Below are positions 12,201 to 27,200 of a stretch of DNA of 64,000 nt, piece by piece. Below the pieces are notes generated by a model that worked only from the letters and a program-made list of their open reading frames with translations, was not told the DNA's origin and did not search any database. The translations under genes and the position numbers were made by a program. Within the stretch, counting starts at the first letter, position 1, and the number at the start of each line of letters is the position of its first letter. The stretch is taken from assembly GCF_028476545.1 (NCBI RefSeq), contig NW_026732738.1, positions 62,001 through 126,000 of the forward strand, given 5' to 3'. Origin of the DNA: Physella acuta. Lineage: Eukaryota > Mollusca > Gastropoda > Physidae.

Positions 12201-15200
12201 ACCCAAAAAGCTCGAAAATTTTTGAAGGCTGAGTGGTACTGCCTTATTTCTTGAGTGGCCTGCAAAAAAATATTTTTCTGCTTAGTTTAAATTTACTGAA
12301 AGATACAAAGTTTCTGGTTAAATTCACTGAATGATATAAAGTTTCTAGTTAGTTTAATGTCACTGAATGATATAAAGTTTCTGGTTAAAGTCAATGAATG
12401 ATATAAAGTTTCTAGTTAGTTTAATGTCACTGAATGATATAAAGTTTCTGGTTAAAGTCACTGAATGATATAAAGTTTCTAGTTAGTTTAATGTCACTGA
12501 ATGATACAAAGTTTCTGGTTAAAGTCACTGAATGTTATAAAGTTTCTAGTTAGTTTAATGTCACTGAATGATATAAAGTTTCTGGTTAAAGTCACTGAAT
12601 GATATAAAGTTTCTAGTTAGTTTAATGTCACTGAATGATATAAAGTTTCTGGTTAAAGTCACTGAATGATATAAAGTTTCTGGTTAGTTTAATGTCACTG
12701 AATGATTTAAAGTTTCTGGTTAAAGTCACTGAATGATATAAAGTTTCTAGTTAGTTTAATGTCACTGAATGATACAAAGTTTCTGGTTAAAGTCACTGAA
12801 TGTTATAAAGTTTCTAGTTAGTTTAATGTCACTGAATGATATAAAGTTTCTGGTTAAAGTCACTGAATGATATAAAGTTTCTAGTTAGTTTAATGTCACT
12901 GAATGATATAAAGTTTCTGGTTAAAGTCACTGAATGATATAAAGTTTCTGGTTAGTTTAATGTCACTGAATGATATAAAGTTTCTGGTTAAAGTCACTGA
13001 ATGATATAAAGTTTCTAGTTAGTTTAATGTCACTGAATGATACAAAGTTTCTGGTTAAAGTCACTGAATGTTATAAAGTTTCTAGTTAGTTTAATGTCAC
13101 TGAATGATATAAAGTTTCTGGTTAAAGTCACTGAATGATATAAAGTTTCTAGTTAGTTTAATGTCACTGAATGATACAAAGTTTCTGGTTAAAGTCACTG
13201 AATGTTATAAAGTTTCTAGTTAGTTTAATGTCACTGAATGATACAAAGTTTCTGGTTAAAGTCACTGAATGTTATAAAGTTTCTAGTTAGTTTAATGTCA
13301 CTGAATGATATAAAGTTTCTGGTTAAAGTCACTGAATGATATAAAGTTTCTAGTTAGTTTAATGTCACTGAATGATATAAAGTTTCTGGTTAAAGTCACT
13401 GAATGATATAAAGTTTCTGGTTAGTTTAATGTCACTGAATGATATAAAGTTTCTGGTTAAAGTCACTGAATGATATAAAGTTTCTAGTTAGTTTAATGTC
13501 ACTGAATGATACAAAGTTTCTGGTTAAAGTCACTGAATGTTATAAAGTTTCTAGTTAGTTTAATGTCACTGAATGATATAAAGTTTCTGGTTAAAGTCAC
13601 TGAATGATATAAAGTTTCTAGTTAGTTTAATGTCACTGAATGATATAAAGTTTCTGGTTAAAGTCACTGAATGATATAAAGTTTCTGGTTAGTTTAATGT
13701 CACTGAATGATATAAAGTTTCTGGTTAAAGTCACTGAATGATATAAAGTTTCTAGTTAGTTTAATGTCACTGAATGATACAAAGTTTCTGGTTAAAGTCA
13801 CTGAATGTTATAAAGTTTCTAGTTAGTTTAATGTCACTGAATGATATAAAGTTTCTGGTTAAAGTCACTGAATGATATAAAGTTTCTAGTTAGTTTAATG
13901 TCACTGAATGATACAAAGTTTCTGGTTAAAGTCACTGAATGTTATAAAGTTTCTAGTTAGTTTAATGTCACTGAATGATATAAAGTTTCTGGTTAAAGTC
14001 ACTGAATGATATAAAGTTTCTAGTTAGTTTAATGTCACTGAATGATATAAAGTTTCTGGTTAAAGTCACTGAATGATATAAAGTTTCTGGTTAGTTTAAT
14101 GTCACTGAATGATATAAAGTTTCTGGTTAAAGTCACTGAATGATATAAAGTTTCTAGTTAGTTTAATGTCACTGAATGATACAAAGTTTCTGGTTAAAGT
14201 CACTGAATGTTATAAAGTTTCTAGTTAGTTTAATGTCACTGAATGATATAAAGTTTCTGGTTAAAGTCACTGAATGATATAAAGTTTCTAGTTAGTTTAA
14301 TGTCACTGAATGATACAAAGTTTCTGGTTAAAGTCACTGAATGTTATAAAGTTTCTAGTTAGTTTAATGTCACTGAATGATATAAAGTTTCTGGTTAAAG
14401 TCACTGAATGATATAAAGTTTCTAGTTAGTTTAATGTCACTGAATGATATAAAGTTTCTGGTTAAAGTCACTGAATGATATAAAGTTTCTAGTTAGTTTA
14501 ATGTCACTGAATGATATAAAGTTTCTGGTTAAAGTCACTGAATGATATAAAGTTTCTAGTTAGTTTAATGTCACTGAATGATATAAAGTTTCTGGTTAAA
14601 GTCACTGAATGTTATAAAGTTTCTAGTTAGTTTAATGTCACTGAATGATATAAAGTTTCTGGTTAAAGTCACTGAATGATATAAAGTTTCTGGTTAGTTT
14701 AATGTCACTGAATGATATAAAGTTTCTGGTTAAAGTCACTGAATGATATAAAGTTTCTAGTTAGTTTAATGTCACTGAATGATACAAAGTTTCTGGTTAA
14801 AGTCACTGAATGTTATAAAGTTTCTAGTTAGTTTAATGTCACTGAATGATATAAAGTTTCTGGTTAAAGTCACTGAATGATATAAAGTTTCTAGTTAGTT
14901 TAATGTCACTGAATGATACAAAGTTTCTGGTTAAAGTCACTGAATGTTATAAAGTTTCTAGTTAGTTTAATGTCACTGAATGATATAAAGTTTCTGGTTA
15001 AAGTCACTGAATGATATAAAGTTTCTAGTTAGTTTAATGTCACTGAATGATATAAAGTTTCTGGTTAAAGTCACTGAATGATATAAAGTTTCTGGTTAGT
15101 TTAATGTCACTGAATGATATAAAGTTTCTGGTTAAAGTCACTGAATGATATAAAGTTTCTAGTTAGTTTAATGTCACTGAATGATACAAAGTTTCTGGTT

Positions 15201-18200
15201 AAAGTCACTGAATGTTATAAAGTTTCTAGTTAGTTTAATGTCACTGAATGATATAAAGTTTCTGGTTAAAGTCACTGAATGATATAAAGTTTCTAGTTAG
15301 TTTAATGTCACTGAATGATACAAAGTTTCTGGTTAAAGTCACTGAATGTTATAAAGTTTCTAGTTAGTTTAATGTCACTGAATGATATAAAGTTTCTGGT
15401 TAAAGTCACTGAATGATATAAAGTTTCTAGTTAGTTTAATGTCACTGAATGATATAAAGTTTCTGGTTAAAGTCACTGAATGATATAAAGTTTCTAGTTA
15501 GTTTAATGTCACTGAATGATATAAAGTTTCTGGTTAAAGTCACTGAATGATATAAAGTTTCTAGTTAGTTTAATGTCACTGAATGATATAAAGTTTCTGG
15601 TTAAAGTCACTGAATGTTATAAAGTTTCTAGTTAGTTTAATGTCACTGAATGATATAAAGTTTCTGGTTAAAGTCACTGAATGATATAAAGTTTCTAGTT
15701 AGTTTAATGTCACTGAATGATATAAAGTTTCTGGTTAAAGTCACTGAATGATATAAAGTTTCTAGTTAGTTTAATGTCACTGAATGATATAAAGTTTCTG
15801 GTTAAAGTCACTGAATGATATAAAGTTTCTAGTTAGTTTAATGTCACTGAATGATATAAAGTTTCTGGTTAAAGTCACTGAATGATATAAAGTTTCTGGT
15901 TAGTTTAATGTCACTGAATGATACAAAGTTTCTGGTTAAAGTCACTGAATGATACAAAGTTTCTGGATAGTTTAATGTCACTGAATGATATAAAGTTTCT
16001 GGTCAAAGTCACTGAATGATACAAAGTTTCTGGTTAAAGTCACTGAATGATACAAAGTTTCTGGTTAGTTTAATGTCACTGAATGATAAGACCATTGTAA
16101 CAAGTCAGTGAAAACTAAAATCAATTAGAAAGCTTGTGATGTGTGCCTCACATATCTGCATGTTTGCCAGGAACTAACATGATGGGCTGCTAACTAGTAC
16201 AAGAAAGAAACTAGCCGTTGACTACTTTAAAGTTAATTTAAACATTGTATCTCCGGGAACCTTTTTTTTTTTAAACTTTATCTCCCAGAGAAAACTGAAG
16301 AGTTCTGCACTTTCTCAACTGCCTCAGACAGCAAATACTTTAGTATTACAATTATTTTATAGTAAGTTAATTCAACTTTAAATAAATTGTAACAGAGCTA
16401 TAATTATTTTTTAGCGCAATTTCCATACTGGACAATTGCGATTATTAACTCGTCATTTCTGGTGATGGATGGATGTGTGTCCGTAGCTTTAAGTCGTATC
16501 TCCTCCTCAATGAAGCAATATCGAGGACTAGTTCCAAAAGCAAATATGTTAAGCAAGTTCCGAGGATGATTGTGGGCCAAAAAAATTCCCGGAATTCCTT
16601 CCTGGATTTCCCGTAAAAGCCAAAAAACCTCGAAAAAAATGCAGTTTTTGGCCCATATCTCGGCAACCAGACCACTTAGCGACTTGAAACATTTACCAAT
16701 TGATTCCTGCCATAATTTAGTACAATATTGCCGAAAAAGGTTTTCAAAAATATCCTTTCGTTCGGTCACAAAAAATTAATTAAGGAAATTGCGCTTAAAT
16801 TGTCACTAGACTTTTTATTAACTTTAATTTGTTATTTATAAATAGTTGTAGTTTTTAAAAAATATCTTGCTTCAGTTAAATAAGTTGATGTAAATAGCCA
16901 GGTAAAAATGTTTTGTTATGTTGCAACTTACCTTGGCTAAAATTTCTGGATCCTTGGACTCCCTATACCAAACAGTGCCATTGTCTCCATCAGGAGAGAT
17001 GTCAACATCAGCCCAGAAGGGAGCAATAAGGGGCGTCTCATCTTCCAGAGGAAACCTCAAAGGTTTGAAATCAACAAGCTCCTTCTTGAACGAAACCACA
17101 CCATTGTTATTTACCTGAAAGGTTGGACAAAGATAATTAGATATTAGCATAGGTCACATATAATTATAGCGTGGGGACAGTGGGCATTTGTCACATACAT
17201 TTGCCAAAGAGATGCCTGGAAGAAACTCTAGTGAGCAACTATAGCTTGGAGATATACAAAGTCTGGAGGTCAAGGTTATGATGCATAGTTCATAACCTCT
17301 TAAATTTACATAGATTCTAGTAACAATAATTTTTTTAAAATGTAGTGCTACTGCTTTTTACTTCTAAACATGTCGGCATGGCATATCTATTCTAGAATAA
17401 TACAGATCTTTCTATACTCTAGAGATAGATCTAGATTCTTGATCTGGACTAGATCATTATTGTCGCAAGCCAAAAATTGAATGATGGGAATATTGGCCAA
17501 CTGTATTTTTTAAAGTACCCTTACTTAATACTTAAAGTTAAAAGTAGGCTTACTCACTGTTGTGCAGTGTTAGGTGTGATTTTAATTTAATTTAATAGTA
17601 CTACTAGACCTATATATAGTATATATAGTAGACTATAGGCCTACATTTCAATAAGCAAAGTAAATGATTATCAAATGAAATGGAATCTAGATTTAGCAGC
17701 TAGAATGATAGAATCTAGATCATTTTGATTTTTAATATTTTATCTAGATCTAGACTAGAGTTAGAGTCTAAGACAACATTTAGACTAGATTTTTAGAATT
17801 TTAGATTACCACCCCTATTAAACTATTTACTTGAGAATACTTTAGATCTACCGGTTGGCAGACATCACATGACATCTAGTCACATGACATCCACCATTAC
17901 AAATTTACAAAGTTCCAGAAAGCCCTTAGGTTGTGTCCAGATATAAAACTAGTTTCCATTGCAGGTAGTCTGTAAATTATACAAAAGCTTATCTACGCTC
18001 CCACACTTCCTTTCCAATTTTATTAGTGCAAGCAGCAATCTTTTGTGCTTCAAGGACGCTGCACCAAAGGGAGGTCAACCTTTTCGATAGTTGAAGTGCT
18101 TTAAAATATGAAAAGGTTAACTCCCTTATTTATTTATTTTTATTTGCGGAAGTAAAAGTGGGATGTGACGCATTGGTGCATGAATGTTTTGGGTCATCAT

Positions 18201-21200
18201 GCATGTTTTGGGTCATTGGTAGACCTTTTAAAAAGCAGCCGTGACCTTGGGAACAGTTCTGACAGTGGCTTCTCCAAACGTATTTTAATTAATAAAACAA
18301 TAACACAAGCGTTACAATGTGGGTGTGTGTGTGGGGGGGGGGGGGGTGACACTATATAGGCAGGTGACGGAAGTATCGCAAACTTAAGACAGGAAAAATA
18401 TCAGTAGCTTATGATTGTCAGCAGGGTTTCTTTCAGAAGGGGGGGAGCACTGGTTCAAGTATACAATTTTAAAATAAATTACATATCTATTTCGTCCCGG
18501 GGTGTGCTTGAAAGAAACTCTAAACCGAAGACATCATTGACTTAAAAAATGAACGGAAATGTAGTTTGTACAAGTAATTAGTAAACTAGCAGCGTGCAGC
18601 GCAAATTCCATGAAACTTCTTTTAAAAACACCAACTGGCATATGATGTACGGAGCAGGACACCAACTGGCTTATGATGTACGGAGCAGGACACCAACTGG
18701 CTTATGATGTACGGAGCAGGTTCATGAACAAACGTCAAACTTCACCAGCCACACCCACATTTTGTCGTCTGCCAACACTGACCATGCCACCGACATTTCA
18801 GACGTGTTTTCTTTAAGTCGGTAAAGAATAAATTAAACAACTTTCCCAGTCTATGTCCGTTTCGGTTTTTTTTAATTAACTAGGACTACGCCTAGAAGTG
18901 TTAAAAAGTAAAAGGTAAGACAAAACAAGTAACTCGCCTCTCATCTCCAAGTGTAAGTCAGACTGTACGGAGGTGGGAGGGGGGGGGGGGGTGAATGCAG
19001 GCAAATAGGGTCCTAGGGAGGCCTGCGATAATGTAGCTACAGTAGAGGGAGATGCTATGTTATAGCTATAGTAGGGGGGGGATGCGATATTTACAGACGA
19101 TGGTGCTGTTATTGCACAGACGATGGTACTGTTATTTGGTAGAGATTGTACAGACGATGGTACTGACTGTTATTTAGTAGAGATTGTACAGACGATGGTA
19201 CTGTTATTGTACAGACGATGGTACTGTTATTTAGTAGAGATTGTACAGACGATGGTACTGTTATTTAGTAGAGATAAGGCTAGTCCAGCCACGCCCATCG
19301 CCGCAATGACGTCAGCTGTGTGTGTGCACTGGAGAAAGCTGAGCGGGGGGGGGGGGGGGCGAATCAACTAGCTGTCGGTATTAAGTGTGTAGGCCTAGTT
19401 TACACTGACTGCACACTAACAATTACACTGATTAATGGTCGCACTGGATTGCACACTAGAATCAAATTATCTTTTCATCAATAATTGCATTTAAAATTTT
19501 AATGAATGTAACCCCCACCCCACCTAAGTTACATTATAAGTTACAGCTATAAAGTGTAATGTGACAACCCTAGCTGGGATATGACAACAACCCTAGCTGG
19601 GATGTGACAACAACCCTAGTTGGGATGTGACAACAGCCCTAGCTGGGATATGACAACCCTAGCTGGGATATGACAAACCCTAGCTGGGATATGACAACCC
19701 TAGCTGGGATGTGACAACAACCCTAGCTGGGATATGACAACCCTAGCTGGGATATGACAACCCTAGCTGGGATATGACAACCCTAACTGGGATGTGACAA
19801 CAACCCTAGCTGGGATATGACAACAACCCTAGCTGGGATATGACAACAACCCTAGATGGATATGACAACCCTAGCTGGGATATGACAACCCTCTCTGGGA
19901 TGTGACAACTGGGATGTGACTACAACCCTATCTGGGATATGACAACCCTAGCTGGGATATGACAACCCTAGTTGGGATATGAAAACCCTAGCTGGGATGT
20001 GACAACAACCCTAGCTAGGATGTGACAACCCTAGCTGGGATATGACAACCCTATCTGGGATGTGACAACTGGGATGTGACTACAACCCTATCTGGGATAT
20101 GACAACCCTAGCTTATGACAACCCTAGTTGGGATATGAAAACCCTAGCTGGGATGTGACAACAACCCTAGTTGGAATGTGACAACAAGCCTAGCTGGGAT
20201 GTGACAACAACCCTAGCTAGGATGTGACAACCCTAGCTGGGATATGACAACCCTATCTGGGATGTGACAACTGGGATGTGACTACAACCCTATCTGGGAT
20301 ATGACAACCCTAGCTGGGATATGACAACCCTAGCTGGGATATGAAAACCCTAGCTGGGATGTGACAACAGCCCTAGTTGGAATGTGACAACAACCCTAGC
20401 TAGGATGTGACAACCCTAGCTGGGATGTGACAACCCTAACTGGGATATGAAAACCCTAGCTAGGATGTGACAACAACCCTAGTTGGAATGTGACAACAAG
20501 CCTAGCTGGGATGTGACAACAACCCTCGCTAGGATGTGACAACCCTAGCTGGGATGTGACAACCCTAACTGGGATATGAAAACCCTAGCTAGGATGTGAC
20601 AACAACCCTAGTTGGAATGTGACAACAAGCCTAGCTGGGATGTGACAACAACCCTAGCTAGGATGTGGCAACCCTAGCTAGGATGTGACAACCCTAACTG
20701 GGATGTGACAACGACCCTAGCTGGTGAGGGACAACCCTAGCTGGGATTTGACAACCCTAGCTGGGATATGACAACCCTAGATGGATATGACAACCCTATC
20801 TGGGATGTGACAACCCTAACTGGGGTGTGACAACTCCAGCGAAGTATTTCGCCCTCAGGATGCCCCCTAGACTTGCCCCTCCCCCACACAGTAACATCTT
20901 GAATTCGACCGTTGGACCACACCCACTATTGGCCATCCACACTAAACATCTGTCACGTACCGACACAAATTAACGCCGTTACCTCAATTATACGCTCTAG
21001 AGATAGCGTGATTTTTATCAACAGCGATTTTTAGAAATTGTCTTCCAAGATCTCTTCTTAGTTTAACATAATTTAGGACAATTATCAACTCTACATATAT
21101 TAAATAGAGTAGGTTAATAAAACATCACTATTGCAGTTTCGGATTATCTCAGAAATCTTTAGCATTTAAAAAGGAGTTACGGTTCTTTAAAAAAGAGTTA

Positions 21201-24200
21201 CGGTTCTTTAATATTTGCCCTTTGCGTGTTCGGGTTTTCCCAATGTCTTGTTTTATTTTCTATCTCCGGTTGTTGTGATTGAGATGACTTCAAACAGAGC
21301 GGGGACGGGCAAACAAATAAACACTATGCATCGTGTTGAGGAGAAAGGGGGGGGGGGTGATTACTTGGGGCTAGGTATCCACGATTGATGGCTCACACAG
21401 TTTTGTTCAGAATCACAGTTCGCACACAACAGCTTTACATGCCATCACATCATCTCTAACCCTACACCTGACCCCACAAAACAAAAGCTACTTCTTATCT
21501 GACTATATCAACTCCAACCCTAACCCTACAAAACTTCATATTTGACATTATCAACTTTAAGCCAAACCCTAACTCTCCAAAACAGAAATGGCTATAAACT
21601 AAACATATTGAGAGTTGGACTAGAGTTTACTGCCATCTGTACGAATATGGGCGTGGCTACAGGAAACCAATCGCCCAGTTAAACATGTTGTCATTGAAAG
21701 CGTTATTAGAATTTTTTCTATCTATATGTGACTTTTTACCCCGCGTAATATTCTTATGCATTAGATGACCAAACTTTATTACACCCAACCTAGTGTCACG
21801 CCATTACACACCAACCTAGTGTCACGCCATTACACACCAACCTAGTGTCATGTCATTACACACCAACCTAGTGTCACGCCATTACACGCCAACCTAGTGT
21901 CACGCCATTACACACCAACCTAGTGTCACGCCATTACACACCAACCTAGTGTCACGCCATTACACACCAACCTAGTGTCATGTCATTACACACCAACCTA
22001 GTGTCACGCCATTACACGCCAACCTAGTGTCACGCCATTACACACCAACCTAGTGTCACGCCATTACACGCCAACCTAGTGTCACGCCATTACACACCAA
22101 CCTAGTGTCACGCCATTACACGCCAACCTAGTGTCACGTCATTATACACCAACCTAGTACATAGTGTCACGCCATTACACGCCGACCTAGTGTCACGCCA
22201 ACCTAGTGTCACGCCATTATACACCAACCAAGTGTCACGCCATTACACACCAACCTAGTGTCACGCCATTACACACCAACATAGTACCTAGTGTCACGCC
22301 ATTACACGCCGACCTAGTGTCACGCCAACCTAGTGTCACGCCATTACACACCAACCTAGTATCACGCCATTACACACCAACCTAGTGTCACGTCATTATA
22401 CACCAACCTAGTGTCACGCCATTATACACCAACCTAGTGTCACGCCATTACACGCCAACCTAGTGTCATGCCAAGCTAGTGTCACGCCATTATACACCAA
22501 CCTAGTGTCACGCCATTATACACCAACCTAGTGTCACGCCATTATACACCAATCTAGTGTCACGCCATTATACACCAACCTAGTGTCACGCCATTACACG
22601 CCGACCTAGTGTCACGCCAATACACACCAACCTAGTACCTAGTTTCACGCCATTACACGCCAACCTAGTACCTAGTTTCACGCCATTACACACCAACCTA
22701 GTGTCACGCCATTACACGCCAACCTAGTACCTAGTGTCACGCCATTACACACCAACCTAGTGTCACGCCAATACACACCAACCTAGTACCTAGTTTCACG
22801 CCATTACACGCCAACCTAGTACATAGTTTCACGCCATTACACACCAACCTAGTGTCACGCCATTATACACCAACCTAGTGTCACGCCATTATACACCAAC
22901 CTAGTGTCACGCCATTACACACCAACCTAGTGTCACGCCATTATACACCAAACTAGCGTCACACAAGGCACAACAACCCACAAGAGCACACATTGAACGT
23001 GGCCAGTTTACATTTTATTTTAGTTAAGAGAGTACATAAGAGACCCCCGTTACCAACAGAACAAAAGTACCCCAACCCTTCTCACCAAACCCCAACTCAC
23101 CAAACCCTACCCTACCTCACCAAACACACCTCACCAAACCCCACCAAACCCCACCCCACCAAACCCCACCCCACCAAACCCCACCCCACCAAACCCCACC
23201 CCACCAAACCCCACCCCACCAAACCCCACCTCAACAAACCTACCCCACCCCATCCACCATTAACTACTGGCCACCATTTAAAAACCCTTCAAACAATCAG
23301 GGCCAGAGTGCAGGCAGGCAGGGAGGCGGGATGAGGCGGCTGTAAACAGCAGGACATAAACAGGTTAGAAACGGTGAAGCGGCACATTTTTGACTCGCCG
23401 TACGGCGGGAGATAGGTCAAGATGCGCACACAGGCGGGCGTGGTCGAAATAGCTCAGCTGTCTGTTACAGTACTCACGTTCTGTGCCAGGGGTTCTAAAG
23501 TTATAAGGACCAGGGGTCGTGTCAGCTGTCTGTTACAGTGCTCACGTTCTGTGCCAGGGGTTCTAAAGTTATAAGGACCGGGGGTCGTGTCAGCTGTTAC
23601 AGTACTCACGTTCTGTGCCAGGGGTTCTAAAGTTATAAGGACCGGGGGTCGTGCCAGCTGTTACAGTACTCACGTTCTGTGCCAGGGGTTCTAAAGTTAT
23701 AAGGACCAGGGTTCGTGTCAGCTGTTACAGTGCTCACGTTCTGTGCCAGGGGTTCGAAAGTTATAAGGACCGGGGTCGTGTCAGCTGTCTGTTACAGTAC
23801 TCACGTTCTGTTCCAGGGGTTCTAAAGTTATAAGGACCGGGGGTCGTGTCAGCTGTTACAGTGCTCACGTTCTGTGCCAGGGGTTCTAAAGTTATAAGGA
23901 CCGGGGGTCGTGTCAGCTGTTACAGTGCTAACGTTCTGTGCCAGGGGTTCTAAAGTTGTAAGGACCGGGGGTCGTGTCAGCTGTCTGTTACAGTACTCAC
24001 GCTCTGTGCCAGGGGTTCTAAAGTTATAAGGACCGTGGGGTCGTGTCAGCTGTCTGTTACAGTGCTCACGTTCTGTGCCAGGGGTTCTAAAGTTATGTGG
24101 AGGTCATGTCAATAGTTATGCTCTTTCTGTGTCATTGGCTCTCACTTTATTTAGATCTCTCAAAGACAACAGCTACCAGAAATTGTATGCCCCAGCAGCT

Positions 24201-27200
24201 GGGGCCCAGCTATACGATCAAGTTAAAGTGTACAAACTGTCAACACGGAAACATTTTAGAGAAAAAATATTTTAAATTCCAGTCAATACTAGATTTTTTC
24301 TCCAAGAGCAATTTTAAAACTACACGAGACGAATTTTATTTCCTTTTTTTTTTGGGGGGGGGGGGGGGGGGGGAATATTTTTTTTTAATTTAAACTTCCA
24401 TCTGTTCATTATAAACCGTTTTCACAAGTTACAAGACGCAAGTGTATCGTGTAATGCAAATGGTATTGGTTGTGTAAAGACGCTTAGATATTCAGGAGAT
24501 CTGTGGGTTCAGGTTTGGGTCAGGAAACACGCACGTCATCGGTGTGAAAGGCCCTGAGGATTCGCTCAGAGGTACACTTGGGATGTGCACATTGGGGGCA
24601 AATAACGACAGGAGCTAATTAGAAAGTGAGGTGATTAACCAGAGTGACAGAAGATTGTCTTAACGTCAATTCTGGCCCAAAAACTAAACCAGGGGCGTGC
24701 AGTCAAATAAATCAAGCTATAAATACACAACAACAACATTTCTTAGTTGTAAACACGCGCCACGTGCAATGCACGTGTTGGTCGCGAACAAGATGTAGTT
24801 TCAGCTGTGAGAGCACGGTGGGGGGGGGGAATACTTTTTTAAACTGCCAAGAAAGGGCGTGGCCGGGGTGGCCATACTAACACCTATTTGAGCAGCAAAC
24901 AGAAATGTTGAGCAGACACCTTTGGGTCCACATGACGCACTATTACCTGAGCTAGCACTCTCTACACAACACGCTAATCGGTAACGTAATAACAAAAAGC
25001 TAAAAATATACATCGGGAAGATCCGGTGATGTAAAAAAAAGACGCGATTGTTCCCAACACGAACATCGCCACAGGCTAGGAATATAAAAAGGTAAGGACG
25101 TTTTTAAGTAGGGGTAAAAGGCGATGATTTGTTTAGATAGGCTTACAAGTTGATGCAAACTTGTGCAACTTTTCTCGGTGGTGAAGCCTGGAATTCGTGC
25201 ACTTTTTTTGTGGCTCGGAAAATCTTCACGGCAGAAAGGTAAAAAATATGTAAAAAAAAAGCACTTTTTCAAGGTTCACGAGGAAGATGAAGTAGAGTTG
25301 ATCTTTCGCCCTAACCTCGGTACGTAGCGCTTGTGTGGTCAGCATGTGTCCAGCCGCTGTTACTTTCTTGACTCCAATCAGGTACCCGCCAGAATTGGGT
25401 TACGGTTAGAACTCGAACTCGTATACAAAACTAGAGATTTGCGGGTTGGTAATGATGCACTCTAATAATATGGGTGGATGATGTCATGGGGTGGCTGGTG
25501 TCACGGGGTGATAAGGAGAATTGAACCAAGGACAGACTATCGACTGTGGCCTGACGCCAGATATTGACCGTTCGTCAGTGCGACATGGTGGGGCAGATAA
25601 CTCGACTCTGACGCCAGATATTGACCGTGCGTCTGTGCGACATGGTGGGGCAGATAACTCGACTCTGACGCCAGATATTGACCGTGTCTCTAGGCGACAT
25701 GGTGGGGCAGATAACTCGACTCTGACGCCAGATATTGACCGTGCGTTTAGGCGACATGGTGGGGCAGATAACTCGACTCTGACGCCAGATATTGACCGTG
25801 CGTCTGTGCGACATGGTGGGGCAGATAACTCGACTCTGACGCCAGATATTGACCGTGCGTCTGTGCGACATGGTGGGGCAGATAACTCGACTCTGACGCC
25901 AGATATTGACCGTTCGTCAGTGCGACATGGTGGGGCAGATAACTCGACTCTGACGCCAGATATTGACCGTGTCTCTAGGCGACATGGTGGGGCAGATAAC
26001 TCGACTCTGACGCCAGATATTGACCGTGCGTCTAGGCGACATGGTGGGGCAGATAACTCGACTCTGACGCCAGATATTGACCGTGCGTCTGTGCGACATG
26101 GTGGGGCAGATAACTCGACTCTGACGCCAGATATTGACCGTGAGTCTGTGCGACATGGTGGGGCAGATAACTCGACAGTGACGCCAGATATTGACCGTGA
26201 GTCTGTGCGACATGGTGGGGCAGATAACTCGACTCTGACGCCAGATATTGACCGTGCGTCTGTGCGACATGGTGGGGCAGATAACTCGACTCTGACGCCA
26301 GATATTGACCGTGTCTCTATACGACATGGTGGGGCAGATAACTCGACTCTGACGCCCAGCAGGAACATCTTGATCCTGTCAACCCGCTCAGACACGCAGT
26401 CGCTACAGCCATGACGTGAGCTCAGATACTGATGACGAAGTGCAGTTGCGCATGACGTAAACGCCTTGACGCAGTGCACAGTCGTGTGGTGCTTTATAAA
26501 CAAAGACAAATTAGGGCCTAAGGCGTTAAGGTGAACTGTATTGACTGCATATTAGCAGGCTACAATATATAACCAAATCAAGAAGCCAAACTCAGCAATG
26601 TGATTTTCAAAGTATCGCTCACAATCTAGTGAATATCTTCTACTATGTAGAGATCTTTTCATTTGACAACAAGGGCCTATAACGTTTCACGAATGTGACA
26701 ACCACGGACAAGGGACCTCCAGCCGTACCCCAGAAGGGACCTCTAGCCTTACCCCACCAGAGACCTCCAGCTGTACCCCACCAGGGACCTCCAGCTGTAC
26801 CCCAGAAGGGACCTCTAGCCTTACCCCACCAGGGACCTCCAGCTGTACCCCAGAAGGGACCTCTAGCCTTACCCCACCAGAGACCTCCAGCTGTACCCCA
26901 CCAGAGACCTCCAGCTGTACCCCAGAAGGGACCTCTAGCCTTACCCCACCAGGGACCTCCAGCTGTACCCCACCAGAGACCTCCAGCTGTACCCCACCAG
27001 AGACCTCTAGCTGTACCCCACCAGGGACCTCCAGCTGTACCCCACCAGGGACCTCCAGCTGTACCCCACCAGAGACCTCTAGCTGTACCCCACCAGGGAC
27101 CTCCAGCTGTACCCCACCAGAGACCTCTAGCTGTACCCCACCAGGGACCTCCAGCTGTACCCCACCAGGGACCTCCAGCTGTACCCCAGAAGGGACCTCT

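Noticed and set aside
16404-16769. 121-codon minus-strand open frame as a gene
   Set aside because: Lies within a MITE with inverted ends and TTA duplications; no recognised domain.
21440-21580. Telomere-like CCCTAA motifs
   Set aside because: Only a few scattered CCCTAACCCTA words, not a tandem hexamer array.
19562-22965. CRISPR-like arrays
   Set aside because: Units are contiguous tandem repeats without unique spacers, in animal DNA.
25484-26509. Repeat proteins of about 300 codons on both strands
   Set aside because: Period effect of the 57 bp minisatellite; open on both strands, no domain, and inside intron 1 of mesh.
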